The notes beneath the pieces were generated by a model. It was not told where the DNA came from and searched no databases. It saw nothing but the letters and a program-made list of their open reading frames with translations. The position numbers and the translations under genes are program-made. From Maylandia zebra (lineage: Eukaryota; Chordata; Actinopteri; Cichliformes; Cichlidae): DNA of 64,000 bases. Of the stretch, positions 29,091 to 40,384 are shown piece by piece (positions within the stretch are counted from its first letter, which is position 1; each line of letters opens with the position of its first letter). The DNA is taken from the NCBI RefSeq assembly GCF_041146795.1, contig NC_135176.1, positions 1,014,286 through 1,078,285 on the forward strand, given 5' to 3'.

Positions 29091-29340
29091 CATCCATCCG
29101 TTCTCTTCCGCTTATCCTGGTCAGGGTCGCGGGGGCCGGAGCCTATCGCAGCTGTCTGAGGGCGAGAGGCGGGGTCCAGCCTGGACAGGGCGCCAGTCTG
29201 TCACAGGGGTGTCACACAGACAACCATTCACGCTCACATTCAAACCTGTGGGCAATTTAGAGTTTCCAATGAACCTAAAGCCACTAACTGGTGTCTTTGT
29301 GGGAGGAAGGCGGAGGACCCGGGGAGAACCCACGCCGCCG
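29091..29340 (+). repeat. Dispersed teleost repeat (CATCCATCC...GGGAGAACCCACGC type)
   Basis: It begins CATCCATCCGTTCTCTTCCG, continues through TCGCGGGGGCCGG and GGCGCCAGTCTGTCACAG, and ends in the GAGAACCCACGC block, followed by a short GCCGCCGTG-rich tract. This is a very common repeat in fish genomes, probably the 3' portion of a non-LTR retrotransposon. The class assignment is from memory and unverified. Confidence 0.6.
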
Positions 29341-31900
29341 TGCTGCCGTGCCGCCACGCCGCCGTGTCTTAGATTTCATTCACAGAAACTATTTCAGGTC
29401 TTTATTGAAAGCTCTTTGTGTTTTCAACTTGTTGGCATTCATCAATGCTCTAAAAGAATATGATGCTTCTTACAGCGTTCGACTGCAAAGACTAATTTAA
29501 AGTTTGGAGATCAAAGCTCTGTGAGGTTCACAGAAAACCAGCAAAGAAACAAACAGAATGACAAACAGGATTTTTATGTATTTCTACAGCAGTGAACTTA
29601 TTCTGATGATCTTTCTGTATTTGTATGAAATGGATGTGCCGACAGTTTGGAGGCTGTGAACCTGAACTTGCCCCGTGTGTCGTCCTCTGTGAGTGTAAGT
29701 AGGCAAAGTGCAGATGGAAATTCCAGCGCTGCTAGAATGGTTCCCTTTTCCTGTCTACGCCCCTGTGTTTCCTGCCTGCTGTATATGACTAGGTGTGTTG
29801 ACTTTGAGACCAGAACATCAGACTTTGGGGTACATATTTGTCTGACTGTGGGAAAGGGTGTTGGTTTCTTTGGGTCGTTCGCCAACTAAACACTAAATCT
29901 CCACTTGGAGCTCGCTCGGACTCCTGACGTCGAATCAGATAGTGAGGTCTAACTGTGGTTTAGCCTAATTAAAGGCCTCCCAGACAACGTCTCAAGTCTT
30001 CTTTTGTCACAAAAGCAGCGTGTACTTACTCCTTGTGCTTGTACAGCCTTGTCATAGACCCGTCCACTGGCGCCATTAGCAGTCATGTGAGGGAGCTGCC
30101 CTTTCTAATAAGCATCTGTGCAGAGATGACCTTTTGGTGAAGGTGTCCTCACTTCCCGGGAAGTTAAATATATATATATATATATCTTTTCTACAGAATG
30201 CACAGCACGGATGGAGACCTGTGATGTGTCAGCGTGTCTGTAAACCAATCTCGGGGCTGCAAAATTACTTTGGGAACAGTCTTACAGGGCCCTGCATCAC
30301 TGCACCTGAACAATACAGTGGTTCATTCACGGATCAGCTCCTGCCTTCTCTCGCTGTGATGAAAATCAAGTCTTTGTAAGCAAAGATGAGGCGTGTGGAA
30401 CTAGATAGGATGTAGGTTTATTTCAAAATAAAATCGTTTAAATGCCTTCGATCTGACTCATCCTTTGGTGAACAAAGCCAGGTGACATTTTATTATAAGG
30501 TTTACAAAATACGCTGCTGCTGAATGATGTAGCAGGCGGGCTAATGATGGGTCTATAGCACAGTAAGTGGATTCATTTACAAGCAGAGATGGTTCACAGA
30601 AAGCAGCAACAAGAATCAAAGGACTATGCTCATACAATAGTTTCGATTGCAGAAGCGAAATGTGAATAAAAACAGAATGTGATGACTTTCAGACTTTAAT
30701 GAGAATAACAAACGTGTCAAACGTCTGATCTGAGAGAATGAACCCTTTTCTGTAAAGTAACAGCTGATTTTGATGTTAGCAACATGGGAAGGAGGAACAA
30801 AAGCAGGAAACTGAAAGGAGTTTCTCAGACGTGACGATGGGCAGAGGTTCATCAGTCTGTACAAACTGTTTTCTGTTTCTGGAACAATTATGAATCCTGT
30901 AACTATCTCATCATCTACAGTGCACGATGATTCAGCGCACCTGGAGAAATATCGGTGTGTGAGGGACAAGGCTGAAAGTCAATACTGGACGACCGCGATC
31001 AGGCTGAACTGCATGATTCTGTAAAACAGTCATGATTCGGTCCTGCAAATCGCTGCATGGGCTCAGAAGCACTTCTGGAAGTCTGCAAACACAGTTCAAA
31101 GGTACAGGCAGGTTTTAGAGCAACATGTGCTCCCATCTACACAACAGCGTGGTGCTGACCTGCCTGCTAACCCAGAGAGGAGACCTGGTTGAGCAGCTTT
31201 AATCCCACATCACCGTGGAGGAATCAGCATTACTGTCCTTGAAGCCCAGCAGCTGGTGTCCTCAGCTCCCAGATGTTTGCAGGCTGTGGTTAAAAGAAGA
31301 GGGGACGCTACGCAGCAGTAAACATCTCCCCGGACCAACTTTCAAATTCAAAATGATCTTCTTTCTTAAAATGTTGATTTTCTCCATTCAAACCTTTGAC
31401 GTGGTTTGTGGGATCTACTGGGGATAAAATCCGGGTTTGAGAGATTTTCAAATCAATCCACACTTTTCTTTAAATTTACATTCCTCACAATTTCTTTGGC
31501 ATTGAGTTTGTGTACTACTGTAAGCCCCGGGTCCGTCTGTCAGGTTGATTTGTTGCAGCAGAATGCAGTTAAAGTCTGGTGTCTGCGCTCCAGCAGCCTC
31601 TCCCCACAAATACGACACACATGGAAATGAGCAAGTGATGAGCAAACAGACACGTCGGCGCGCGTTCTGCAGGTTAAACAGATTGACAGCGAGTCTCACA
31701 GGGTTTCCTCCATTTCTGTGACACCAACACTATTAACATTTTGCCAAGCAGCACAAAACTGAAGCCTTAATAACTAAACACTCACTTGTCTTTTTAATAA
31801 AGATTTTTCCTCCTAAAATATTTGAATCCTTGTATTAAAGTTACAAACAAACTACGTTACAGATTAATATCTGCAACTCCAGCCAGAACCGATCCTTGCA
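29341..31900. other. Gene-poor intergenic sequence with AT microsatellite
   Basis: A TA run lies at 30169-30186. No supportable gene, RNA or transposon is seen; the open frames are short and without domains. Confidence 0.4.
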
Positions 31901-34718
31901 CCGAACATTAAAGCACTATTTAAACACACACAGATTCTTGCTCTAGTTTACGCGCAGCCTCTAAATATCAGTCGAGGCGCTGCCGCAGTGCGAGCTGTCC
32001 TCAGATTCACACAGCGAGACGAAGCAAACGCCGTGAACACACATGGCCGTGGCGTTACAGACACACAGAGACGCACAGACGTGTGTGTGAATAGGTTTAT
32101 TTGATTTACAGACCTGTACATTTTTCCATCATCCACCCACGGGAGCATCACATTCCAGCTCTAAAAGAATACCCTTTGACTTCTCGGACACGTGTACTGA
32201 CGTCCTCTAAAAATAAAAATAACTTCTGTTTTTTGTTTTTTTTCTCTTCTGCTCAACGTGAGTTTATTTGTACAGACTCTTGTATGACAAGAAGCATTTC
32301 CTCGAGACATCACTTCAGTGATTGTTAACATACATTTACGACAGATAAAAGGACGGACTGGTGCTAAATCAACTGAACTTTGGCAACGTGAAACTCGATC
32401 CATGGCTCGTCTGATCAGAGCGGAAGTTCCTACGGATGACAGACGACGACACGCCAGCGCCGAGAGGCCGGGCCGTCGATGGTGCGAGGCGGTGGCTCAA
32501 AGAAATCCCTGATCATTAAATGTGCAAAAATGGTTTTGAATCTACAAATAAAAACACATAAATGAGCTTAATATAAATTGCATCCTTACAATGAGACTAA
32601 TGTGTCTTAAAAACAACCCGTTGCATTTATTTCTGTGTCTACACGTGGGACACGTCCAATCGTAATCCAGCTAATGCAAAAGGGGCGTGTGTTGTTTCAG
32701 TATGACAGGAAAAGGTTTCCAACCCAGTGACACATGGCTCAGTCTATTATACTGCAGCCTTAAATTTCCCTTTATAGAATATTCTTCAATATGTAACAAA
32801 CAAATAAATACATTGCATCCAAGCCATCATTTACAATATATTAAAATCGCTGCATGGTATAGCTTTATATATATATCTCTACTGTAGGTATTCAAAAAGT
32901 CCTCTGATAACATTACAAAGGAAAAGAAGATCAATAAATGGAAGGTAAGAAGCTTAGTTCGTTAAGAAGATGGAGGTGGTGTAAACACATCGGGTGGGAC
33001 AGAATCACATTCAGAGAGCTCCACGCAGTTGGAGGAAGAAGCTAAAGCTAATGATCTGGCAGCAAGGACACAGCCCACACAGCACCCCCACACAGCCAGT
33101 GAGTCATGCTCACACATCAATGCTACAAGAACAACCTCGGAGTCTCCTTTTGTTCCTCAGCTACGGTCAGTGCATCCTCTGCCTTCTGTGGTTCCTTCCA
33201 GGTCTGCAAAGTGCATCTTTCCCCCTTAAAACCTGGGATCCCATTAGTGGCTCTGAGGTTTCACAATAATCACTTTCACCCTTCACCATCGCTTGTGTTA
33301 TGTGCAAGCTACATGCTATAGCTTCCCTCACTGACAATTGTTGTTTTGTTTTCTTCGCGAGAGATGTGTACCCATGGAAACGGCAGGCAGAAATGAAGCT
33401 CTTTCAGCTCTTTAGGGGGATTCCTCATTCATCAGTTTGCAACGATACGAGCTCGCGTTTCCTGTTCCTGTCTGGGATTTTGATTCCCCTCGCTAATAAA
33501 CTGATGCAATGGGATATCTGCAGTTGGAGAGGAAGGGCCTCTTTTCACAATGCCTGCTATTGTAACCGCTGATGATTGGACTGCGATCCACCATTAAGAG
33601 CGACTCGGTCCCTGTGTGGGTGGGTGGTGTGTCCAGAAATTCAAAACCAACCATCAGAGAGCGACCTCTTTAAAGGGAAGCCGAGCTCACTGATAAGGCA
33701 GTGTGGAACAAAAAGGTTGGTTTCTTCTAAATGTTCTTAGTATTGCTTCTCGTGTACATAAACAGTCAAAAGACTAGCATGACATTGACTTTTGGAAAAA
33801 GCATGAATAGAATAAATTATAAATATAAATTATATAAACTATACATATCCAGTGTCCACTTTAAATTGCCCAGACTGCATCATCACGGTTAGGAAACAAT
33901 CATAGGCAGTAACCTCCAGCTTCAAATCCGACATAAACAGAAAACGACACAAACAATCCGAACATAACGAGTTCTCATCCAAGTGGAAACGCACGCGGGG
34001 CTCAAAGAAACATCTGCAGGTGTGAAAGCTCCGACTTTAAGGCTCGTTCACTGACCTTTCCCAAAGCAACACATTTTTGGCTCTAGCTTGTTTACATGCA
34101 CGGCAAAACTTTCACTGTGAAAATACTGGATTTATGGTGTAAACACTGAATTTGCTGTTTCTGCTGTTACTGTGGCGAGACTGTGATGAGTAATGCGACA
34201 TCAGTCACTTGTTTAAAGAGATAAACAACGCCTGCACCGCTGCTGCGTTTTCCTGCAGCTGCTTTAGCTTCAGCAGAGCATGCGTGGCTTAGTCGAATGC
34301 ATGTAAACATAGCTAGTGATGAGGGCTGTTGGCGGTCAGTGCAAATCCGAAGGAATGTAATGATGCGATGGCACTTGTTGCAGATCGACAGCCGATAAGA
34401 GACAGACAGGCAGACAGACAGGGCAGGTTCGTGGTCAGCATTCAGTAGTTTAGCATCAGGAGGGCTTACGGCGGTCTTGGCCTGCAAAAGTTCAGAGGAT
34501 CCTCACAGAGGCGAGGAGGACACGATCCAAGTGGAGGGTGGGTTGAGCACCTTCTCACCGGGCTGTGGTTTAGAAGGAGGGGCAAGACGCTCCCTCTTTC
34601 CAGTCACCTCAGCGAGGCTGTAAAAAAACAGAGAGCAGCAGGAGCCAAGAGGAGGAGGATGATGATGATCTTGGGGAGGATGACTGGGAGCATAAAGAAG
34701 CCTTTCTTTTATCGCCGT
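31901..34718 (-). other. Possible long 3' UTR of an unidentified minus-strand gene
   Basis: Downstream (minus strand) of the candidate terminal exon at 34719-34777 there is about 2.8 kb without coding character but with several AATAAA motifs on the minus strand (TTTATT on plus, for example near 32097, 32257 and 32626). This fits a long 3' UTR with alternative ends, as seen in many neural or regulatory genes. It is an inference from context only. Confidence 0.25.
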
Positions 34719-34777
34719 CTAGTCATCCTTTGTCAGGTTTGGTTGTGCATTCAGGTAGCTCCTCATTTGCTCGTCAC
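34719..34777 (-). CDS. Candidate terminal coding exon of an unidentified gene
   Basis: On the minus strand, a strong acceptor (a long pyrimidine tract of CTTTTTCTCTCTTCCTCTCAG type) precedes an open stretch that, entered in phase 1, reads (x)GT then DEQMRSYLNAQPNLTKDD and TAG. Phase 0 and phase 2 entries stop within a few codons. The peptide looks like a natural protein C-terminus, acidic and low in hydrophobic residues, but I do not recognise the protein. The L2 insertion at 34914-37337 would lie in the preceding intron. No upstream exon was identified. It could be a chance open stretch behind a good acceptor. Confidence 0.35.
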
Positions 34778-34913
34778 CTGAGAGGAAGAGAGAAAAAGCT
34801 GCAGTTAGAGCCTGGCCGCACCACGGGGAATTCTCCTGTAATTAACGCTGAGGTCGAAAGCTCCCGGGCCATCTGGTGCGACCCTTCACACCAGGACCAG
34901 CCTATGACCTAAA

Positions 34914-37337
34914 TAGTATTTAGTATTTTAGTATTTAGTATTTATTTATTTATTGTCATTGTCAAGAACAATGAAATTGCGTTTGGGGCTTCCATACAAC
35001 CCAAAAAAAAGAAGAAAATAATAAATACCCCTTAAAACCCAAGTGTACATATTTAACCCAGTGTGACTCCAATGCAATAAGACAATCCTTAGCAATAATG
35101 TTCGTAGAAATTCAGACAAAGACCTGAGAAACATGACAAAATACAACAATGCAACCCATTCAATATTATTGTACTGTGAGATATGATATCAGATATGATA
35201 GTTATCTATTTAAGAAAGAGGGGGGGGGGGGGCAGGAGGGGGAAGAGAATAAAGATATGATGCACCAATGCAGACCAGTTCATTGCTATTAAGAAGTTGG
35301 ATATGGTTATTGTCCGTGAGAGGGGGGCAGAGAGTTCAGGAGCCTCACAGCCTGTGGATACAGGCTGTTGGCCAGTCTGGATGTTCTGGCCTGTATAGAC
35401 CTGTACCTTCTCCCTGAGGGCAGCAGATGGAAAAGGTGGCGCGCAGGGTGATGTTGGTCCCGCAAGATACTGTGCACCCTCCTCAGACAGCGAGTGGGGA
35501 AGATATTACTGATCTCTGGCAGACTTGTTCCAATAATTCTGCCAGCTTCTTTCACCACCCGCTGGAGTGCTTGCTGATCGGCCTTGGTGCAGCTGGGGAA
35601 CCACACTAGAAATCCATACGTCAGAACGCTGCTGATGGCACAGTTGTAGAAGTTCAACATCAGAGATCTGGGAATGTGTGCGCTCCGCAGTCTCCTCAGG
35701 TAGTAGAGGCGCTGTTGGGCCTTCCGTGCAACTGAGGTGATATGGTTGCCCCAGGACAGGTCCTCGGTCACAGTTACCCCCAAGAATTTAAAACTGCTCA
35801 CCCTCTCCACCGCCTCACTGCCAATGAAGAGAGGCAGATGGTTGTTATGACCCCTCTTCCAGAAATCTACAATGATCTCCTTGGTCTTTTTGGTGTTTAA
35901 GACCAAGTTATTGTCGTGGCACCATGACTCTAGTTGTTGCACCTCTGTCCTATAGTTTGTCTCATCATTGTTGGATATAAGTCCGAGCACTGTGGTGTCA
36001 TCTGCAAACTTAACAATGAGATTGGACGCGCAGGAGGAAATACAGTCATGGGTGAAGAGAGTGTATAGCAGAGGGCTCAGAACACACCCCTGAGGGGCAC
36101 CGGTGTTGACCACAAGGGTGGAAGAGGTGTTCTTACCCACTCTGACACTCTGTCTACGGTTAGTGAGGAAGTCCACAATCCAGTTGCACAGAGAGGAGTT
36201 AAGTCCCAGTTGGTGGAGTTTGGGACGGAGTTTGTATGGCCGGATGGTATTAAAAGCCGAGCTGTAGTCTACAAAGAGGAGCCGTGCATAGGTGTTCCTG
36301 TGTTCCAAGTGCTTCAGTAATGTGTGCAGCACTGTGGCGATCGCATCCTCGGTTGACCGGTTCTCCCTGTATGCAAACTGGTGCGAGTCCAGGGATGGTG
36401 GAAAAGCAGCTCTGATGTGTTTAATGACCAGTCTCTCCAGGCATTTGGCGGGAATGGGGGTGAGTGCCACAGGTCTGAAATCGTTCAGACATGTGACATT
36501 TGACTGTTTTGGGATGGGAACGATGGTTGCTGCTTTGAAACAGGATGGTACCAGTGAACAGGACAACGAGGTGTTATATATAGAGGTGAAGACGTCTGCC
36601 AGGTCCGCAGCACAGTCTTTTAGCACCCGGCCCAGCACTCCATCCGGCCCGGCCGCCTTCCTGGTGTTAATGCTCCGGAACACACGCCTCAGCTCATGAG
36701 TGCTCAGGACCGGAGCAGGGTCGGTTGAGGGGAGAGGGGACAGGACAGGGTCGGTGTTCTCCCTGTCAAAACGGGCATAAAAGAGATTTAGATCCTCAGC
36801 CAGAGTAGAACTGTCGGCTGAGGGTGATGGTGTTCTTCTTTTGTAGTCCGTGATAGCCCTGATGCCCTCCCAGACCTGCCTTGGGTTTGTGTTGTTCTCA
36901 AACCTGGCCTCGATACGCCTCCTGTGCTGCTGCTTGGCAGTCTTGATGCCTCTTCTCAGGTTGGCCCTGGCAGCACTGTATGCCTCCTGGTCCCCGGATT
37001 TGAAAGCGTTGTTCCTTGTTCGAATAAGTTGTTGAACTCCGTGTGTCATCCAGGGTGGATTATTAGGGAACACACGGAATCGTTTCCAAGTTGTTACATT
37101 GTCCACACAGAAACAGATGTAGTCCAAGACAGTGGAGGTGTAACTGTCCAATGCGACACGATTGTCAGTGTCCTGCACCTTGAATACATCCCAGTCTGTG
37201 CAGTGGAAACAGTCCTGAAGCATCGGAATAGCGTCCTGCGGCCATGTTCTCACGGTTTTGGTTGTAATCCCAGTGCTCTTGATCTTTTGTGTGTATATTG
37301 GGTGTAGCAGAAGGGAGAGATGGTCTGACAGCGCTTT
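34914..37337 (-). mobile_element. L2-clade LINE, 5'-truncated, near-complete 3' half
   Basis: Non-LTR retrotransposon on the minus strand. It contains the reverse-transcriptase frame (35307-37253 and a little upstream), a 3' UTR with a C-rich run (poly-G on plus, about 35219-35232), and a 3' end TTCTTGACAATGACAATAAA followed by short TAAATAC-type tail repeats at about 34914-34960. The apurinic endonuclease domain is missing, and a stop lies just upstream of the open frame, so the copy is 5'-truncated as most LINE copies are. No clear target-site duplication was found. Confidence 0.85.
35307..37253 (-). CDS. L2-type LINE reverse transcriptase (ORF2 fragment)
   Basis: Open for 648 codons on the minus strand; the frame also runs about 25-30 codons further upstream without an ATG, so the given start (a GTG) is not a true start. 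Visible reverse-transcriptase motifs: FVDYSSAFNTI at about 327-337 (first catalytic aspartate), GAPQGCVLSPLL at about 385-396, and the FADD box at 416-419. The N-terminal part retains the linker after the endonuclease (NNPPWMT and a basic helix). The C-terminus has the L2-typical HPARHLFHLLPSGRRYRSI block. There is no internal stop or frameshift, which suggests a recent insertion. The endonuclease is lost, so it cannot retrotranspose by itself. Confidence 0.9.
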   Translation of the reverse strand: MRTWPQDAIPMLQDCFHCTDWDVFKVQDTDNRVALDSYTSTVLDYICFCVDNVTTWKRFRVFPNNPPWMTHGVQQLIRTRNNAFKSGDQEAYSAARANLRRGIKTAKQQHRRRIEARFENNTNPRQVWEGIRAITDYKRRTPSPSADSSTLAEDLNLFYARFDRENTDPVLSPLPSTDPAPVLSTHELRRVFRSINTRKAAGPDGVLGRVLKDCAADLADVFTSIYNTSLSCSLVPSCFKAATIVPIPKQSNVTCLNDFRPVALTPIPAKCLERLVIKHIRAAFPPSLDSHQFAYRENRSTEDAIATVLHTLLKHLEHRNTYARLLFVDYSSAFNTIRPYKLRPKLHQLGLNSSLCNWIVDFLTNRRQSVRVGKNTSSTLVVNTGAPQGCVLSPLLYTLFTHDCISSCASNLIVKFADDTTVLGLISNNDETNYRTEVQQLESWCHDNNLVLNTKKTKEIIVDFWKRGHNNHLPLFIGSEAVERVSSFKFLGVTVTEDLSWGNHITSVARKAQQRLYYLRRLRSAHIPRSLMLNFYNCAISSVLTYGFLVWFPSCTKADQQALQRVVKEAGRIIGTSLPEISNIFPTRCLRRVHSILRDQHHPARHLFHLLPSGRRYRSIQARTSRLANSLYPQAVRLLNSLPPSHGQ

Positions 37338-39038
37338 ACGCTTTGTCTAACGCAGATCCTCCCCAGTCTGCAAGCTATAAGCCACAGCAACACGCGGCCG
37401 CTGCTTCTCCAGATGCAGCCGTATATTCGATGTTGATGGTGCCTCGGTTTCTATGGCAAACATGCCATCGGCATACGCAAAGACTAATGAGGGAGGGGTT
37501 TGTTGAGGGTAAAACACGGTCATAACACGAGGCGATTAAATGAGGAAGTGATTGAACGAAGAGGCCGGTGTGACAAGCCAATCTAACTTCTAGCTGCTGA
37601 TACAAACACAAACAAAGCGAATGGAGAAGGCGTGGCACCAGAGGGGGGACTTCACACCAGCTGGAGATTAGACCTTTAAGCTTTCACGGTGCCACACTTG
37701 TGATCCCTTCAGATTGGATGAGTGAGGGATGGCAGAGTGTCCCGCTGCTTGTTGTGGTCATTTACGTTGCCCTGGTCGCTCCAGTGCACGTGCTAATGCT
37801 GCTGCTACAATGGGATTATTGTGAGAGAGCTCAGCAGAGTGAGTTTCTGAGCGTCTCTCAGTGAAACACACACAGGTGTATATAGTGCACATGTAGACAC
37901 ACACACTGAGAGCAGCCGGGGTAATTAGCATAAACAAGAGGATTAAGGGATTTTTGTTTTGCATATGCAGATCCAGCCCTCTCTGGGATGAAGCATTTTT
38001 CAACTGTTAGTTCCAGTTGTTGCTGTAAACTCTGAATTGTTTATGAGACAGACTTGAAATTAAAATACCCAAACGCTAGTGTGATGGAGAGATAATTAGA
38101 GTTGTGAATGCTTTGATATTGTGGGACTGGCCTGCCTCCTCGCAGCTAAACAATTACTGTGCTGGCTTCTGCAGCAAAGTGGAGGACTGAGTGATTTGGC
38201 AAGCAAACAAAGACTAATCAAACCAACATGCAGCAGTTTTTGGAAGCAAAAACATGTCGGCTGACACGGCTGCAGATGTGATGGAGGAGCGACGAAACCA
38301 GACTGAAGGCCAAAGACAATAAAGAAGACACGGCATTCACAATGTCATGAAACAGGAGCAATGCAATAAAAGCTATACGAGTCCCACCACAGCCTGCCTC
38401 TATACTTCCCGTGTGTGCATATGCATGTGTGTGTGTTCATATGCATGTGTGTGTGTGTGTATATGCATGTGTGTGTGCGGTCTGCGGTTGCGGCACGGTG
38501 ACCCCAGCGAGCTCTGCTGACTGAGGACTCTGAGCCTTTGTTGAATGATAAGAGGAGGAAGAAGGAAAGTTTGTGCCTGCAGCTGTATAAACAGTTGTAA
38601 CAGTTAAAGTTTGGACAGCAGTGATTAAGTCAGAGTTTTGCCTCATGATTTAAATTTCAGGAGAGTTGCAGTTACTGAATAAATGAGCGTGAAGGTCCGC
38701 TGTCAGATCACACGGCGATCTTTTGACGGCCCCCGGCTCGGGGACGTCCTCGAGGTATTGTGCGGCGGGGTGGAGGAAACCTGGTCAGCAGAGGCCAGTT
38801 CCTCTTGCACATGAAGTTAATTGGATCTTGGTGTATCTCATCTCCGTCTGGGATTGCTTCGCCGGAGATTAATAGCTCGCGATGTATAACAGCTTAAGCG
38901 ATTACTGCCTCCCTTCATCCTCATTTATTCAGCAGAAGTGTCTTTTCTCTCCTCACACCAGCTTCCACTTCTTGATGGATTCAGACACTTTTCAAATTAA
39001 AATATTTTCCCTAAACTTTTCCAGCGCTTTATAATTTC
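37338..39038. other. Intergenic or intronic sequence before the minisatellite
   Basis: No supportable gene. It contains an interrupted TG microsatellite at 38423-38478 with embedded ATATGCATG motifs. A GC-rich patch at 38720-38790 has short open frames on both strands, but no acceptable acceptor and donor pair. Confidence 0.4.
38423..38478. repeat. Interrupted TG microsatellite
   Basis: Alternating purine-pyrimidine TG runs separated by CATATGCATG-like units, repeated three times. Confidence 0.8.
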
Positions 39039-40384
39039 CTATTTGTCGCCCTGTTTCTATTTGTCGGCCTGTTTCTATTTGTCGGCCTGTTTCTATTTGT
39101 CGCCCTGTTTCTATTTGTCGCCCTGTTTCTGTTTGTCACCCTGTTTCTGTTTGTCGCCCTGTTTCTGTTTGTCGGCCTGTTTCTATTTGTCGGCCTGTTT
39201 CTATTTGTCGGCCTGTTTCTATTTGTCGGCCTGTTTCTATTTGTCACCCTGTTTCTGTTTGTCGCCCTGTTTCTATTTGTCGCCCTGTTTCTATTTGTCG
39301 CCCTGTTTCTATTTGTCGCCCTGTTTCTGTTTGTCGCCCTGTTTCTATTTGACGGCCTGTTTCTATTTGTCGCCCTGTTTCTATTTGTCGCCCTGTTTCT
39401 GTTTGTTGCCCTGTTTCTATTTGTCGGCCTGTTTCTATTTGTTGCCCTGTTTCTATTTGTCGCCCTGTTTCTATTTGTTGCCCTGTTTCTATTTGTCGCC
39501 CTGTTTCTATTTGTTGCCCTGTTTCTATTTGTCGCCCTGTTTCTATTTGTCGCCCTGTTTCTATTTGTCGCCCTGTTTCTATTTGTCGGCCTGTTTCTAT
39601 TTGTCGCCCTGTTTCTATTTGTCGCCCTGTTTCTATTTGACGGCCTGTTTCTATTTGTCGCCCTGTTTCTATTTGTCGCCCTGTTTCTGTTTGTCGCCCT
39701 GTTTCTATTTGTCGGCCTGTTTCTATTTGTCGGCCTGTTTCTATTTGTTGCCCTGTTTCTATTTGACGGCCTGTTTCTATTTGACGGCCTGTTCCTATTT
39801 GACGGCCTGTTTCTATTTGTTGCCCTGTTTCTATTTGAACGCCTGTTTCTATTTGTCGCCCTGTTTCTATTTGTCGCTCTGTTTCTATTTGTCGCCCTGT
39901 TTCTATTTGAACGCCTGTTTCTATTTGTCGGCCTGTTTCTATTTGTTGCCCTGTTTCTATTTGTCGCCCTGTTTCTGTTTGTTGCCCTGTTTCTATTTGT
40001 CGGCCTGTTTCTATTTGTCGGCCTGTTTCTATTTGTCGGCCTGTTTCTATTTGACGGCCTGTTTCTATTTGTTGCCCTGTTTCTATTTGTCGCCCTGTTT
40101 CTATTTGTCGGCCTGTTTCTATTTGTCGGCCTGTTTCTATTTGACGGCCTGTTTCTATTTGTCGGCCTGTTTCTATTTGTCGCCCTGTTTCTATTTGTCG
40201 CCCTGTTTCTATTTGTCGGCCTGTTTCTATTTGTCGCCCTGTTTCTATTTGTCGGCCTGTTTCTATTTGTTGCCCTGTTTCTATTTGACGGCCTGTTTCT
40301 ATTTGTCGGCCTGTTTCTATTTGTCGCCCTGTTTCTATTTGTTGCCCTGTTTCTATTTGTCGGCCTGTTTCTATTTGACGGCTG
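39039..40384. repeat. 18-bp minisatellite, about 75 copies
   Basis: Tandem array of the unit TTTGTCGCCCTGTTTCTA over about 1.35 kb with no length change: the 18-bp period is kept throughout. Variation is confined to a few positions (TCGCC, TCGGC, TTGCC, TCACC, GACGG, GAACG, and TTTCTA or TTTCTG). Because 18 is divisible by three and most frames of the unit lack a stop, several open frames of 389 to 479 codons cross the array on both strands, giving six-residue repeats such as RNRATN, IETGRQ or CFYLSP. These have no start context, domain or splice support, so I treat them as non-coding. It lies between the L2 element and spns2. Confidence 0.95.

Noticed and set aside
38700-38830. GC-rich patch with short open frames on both strands as a missing exon
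   Set aside because: No acceptor with a pyrimidine tract in front and no recognised protein in any frame.
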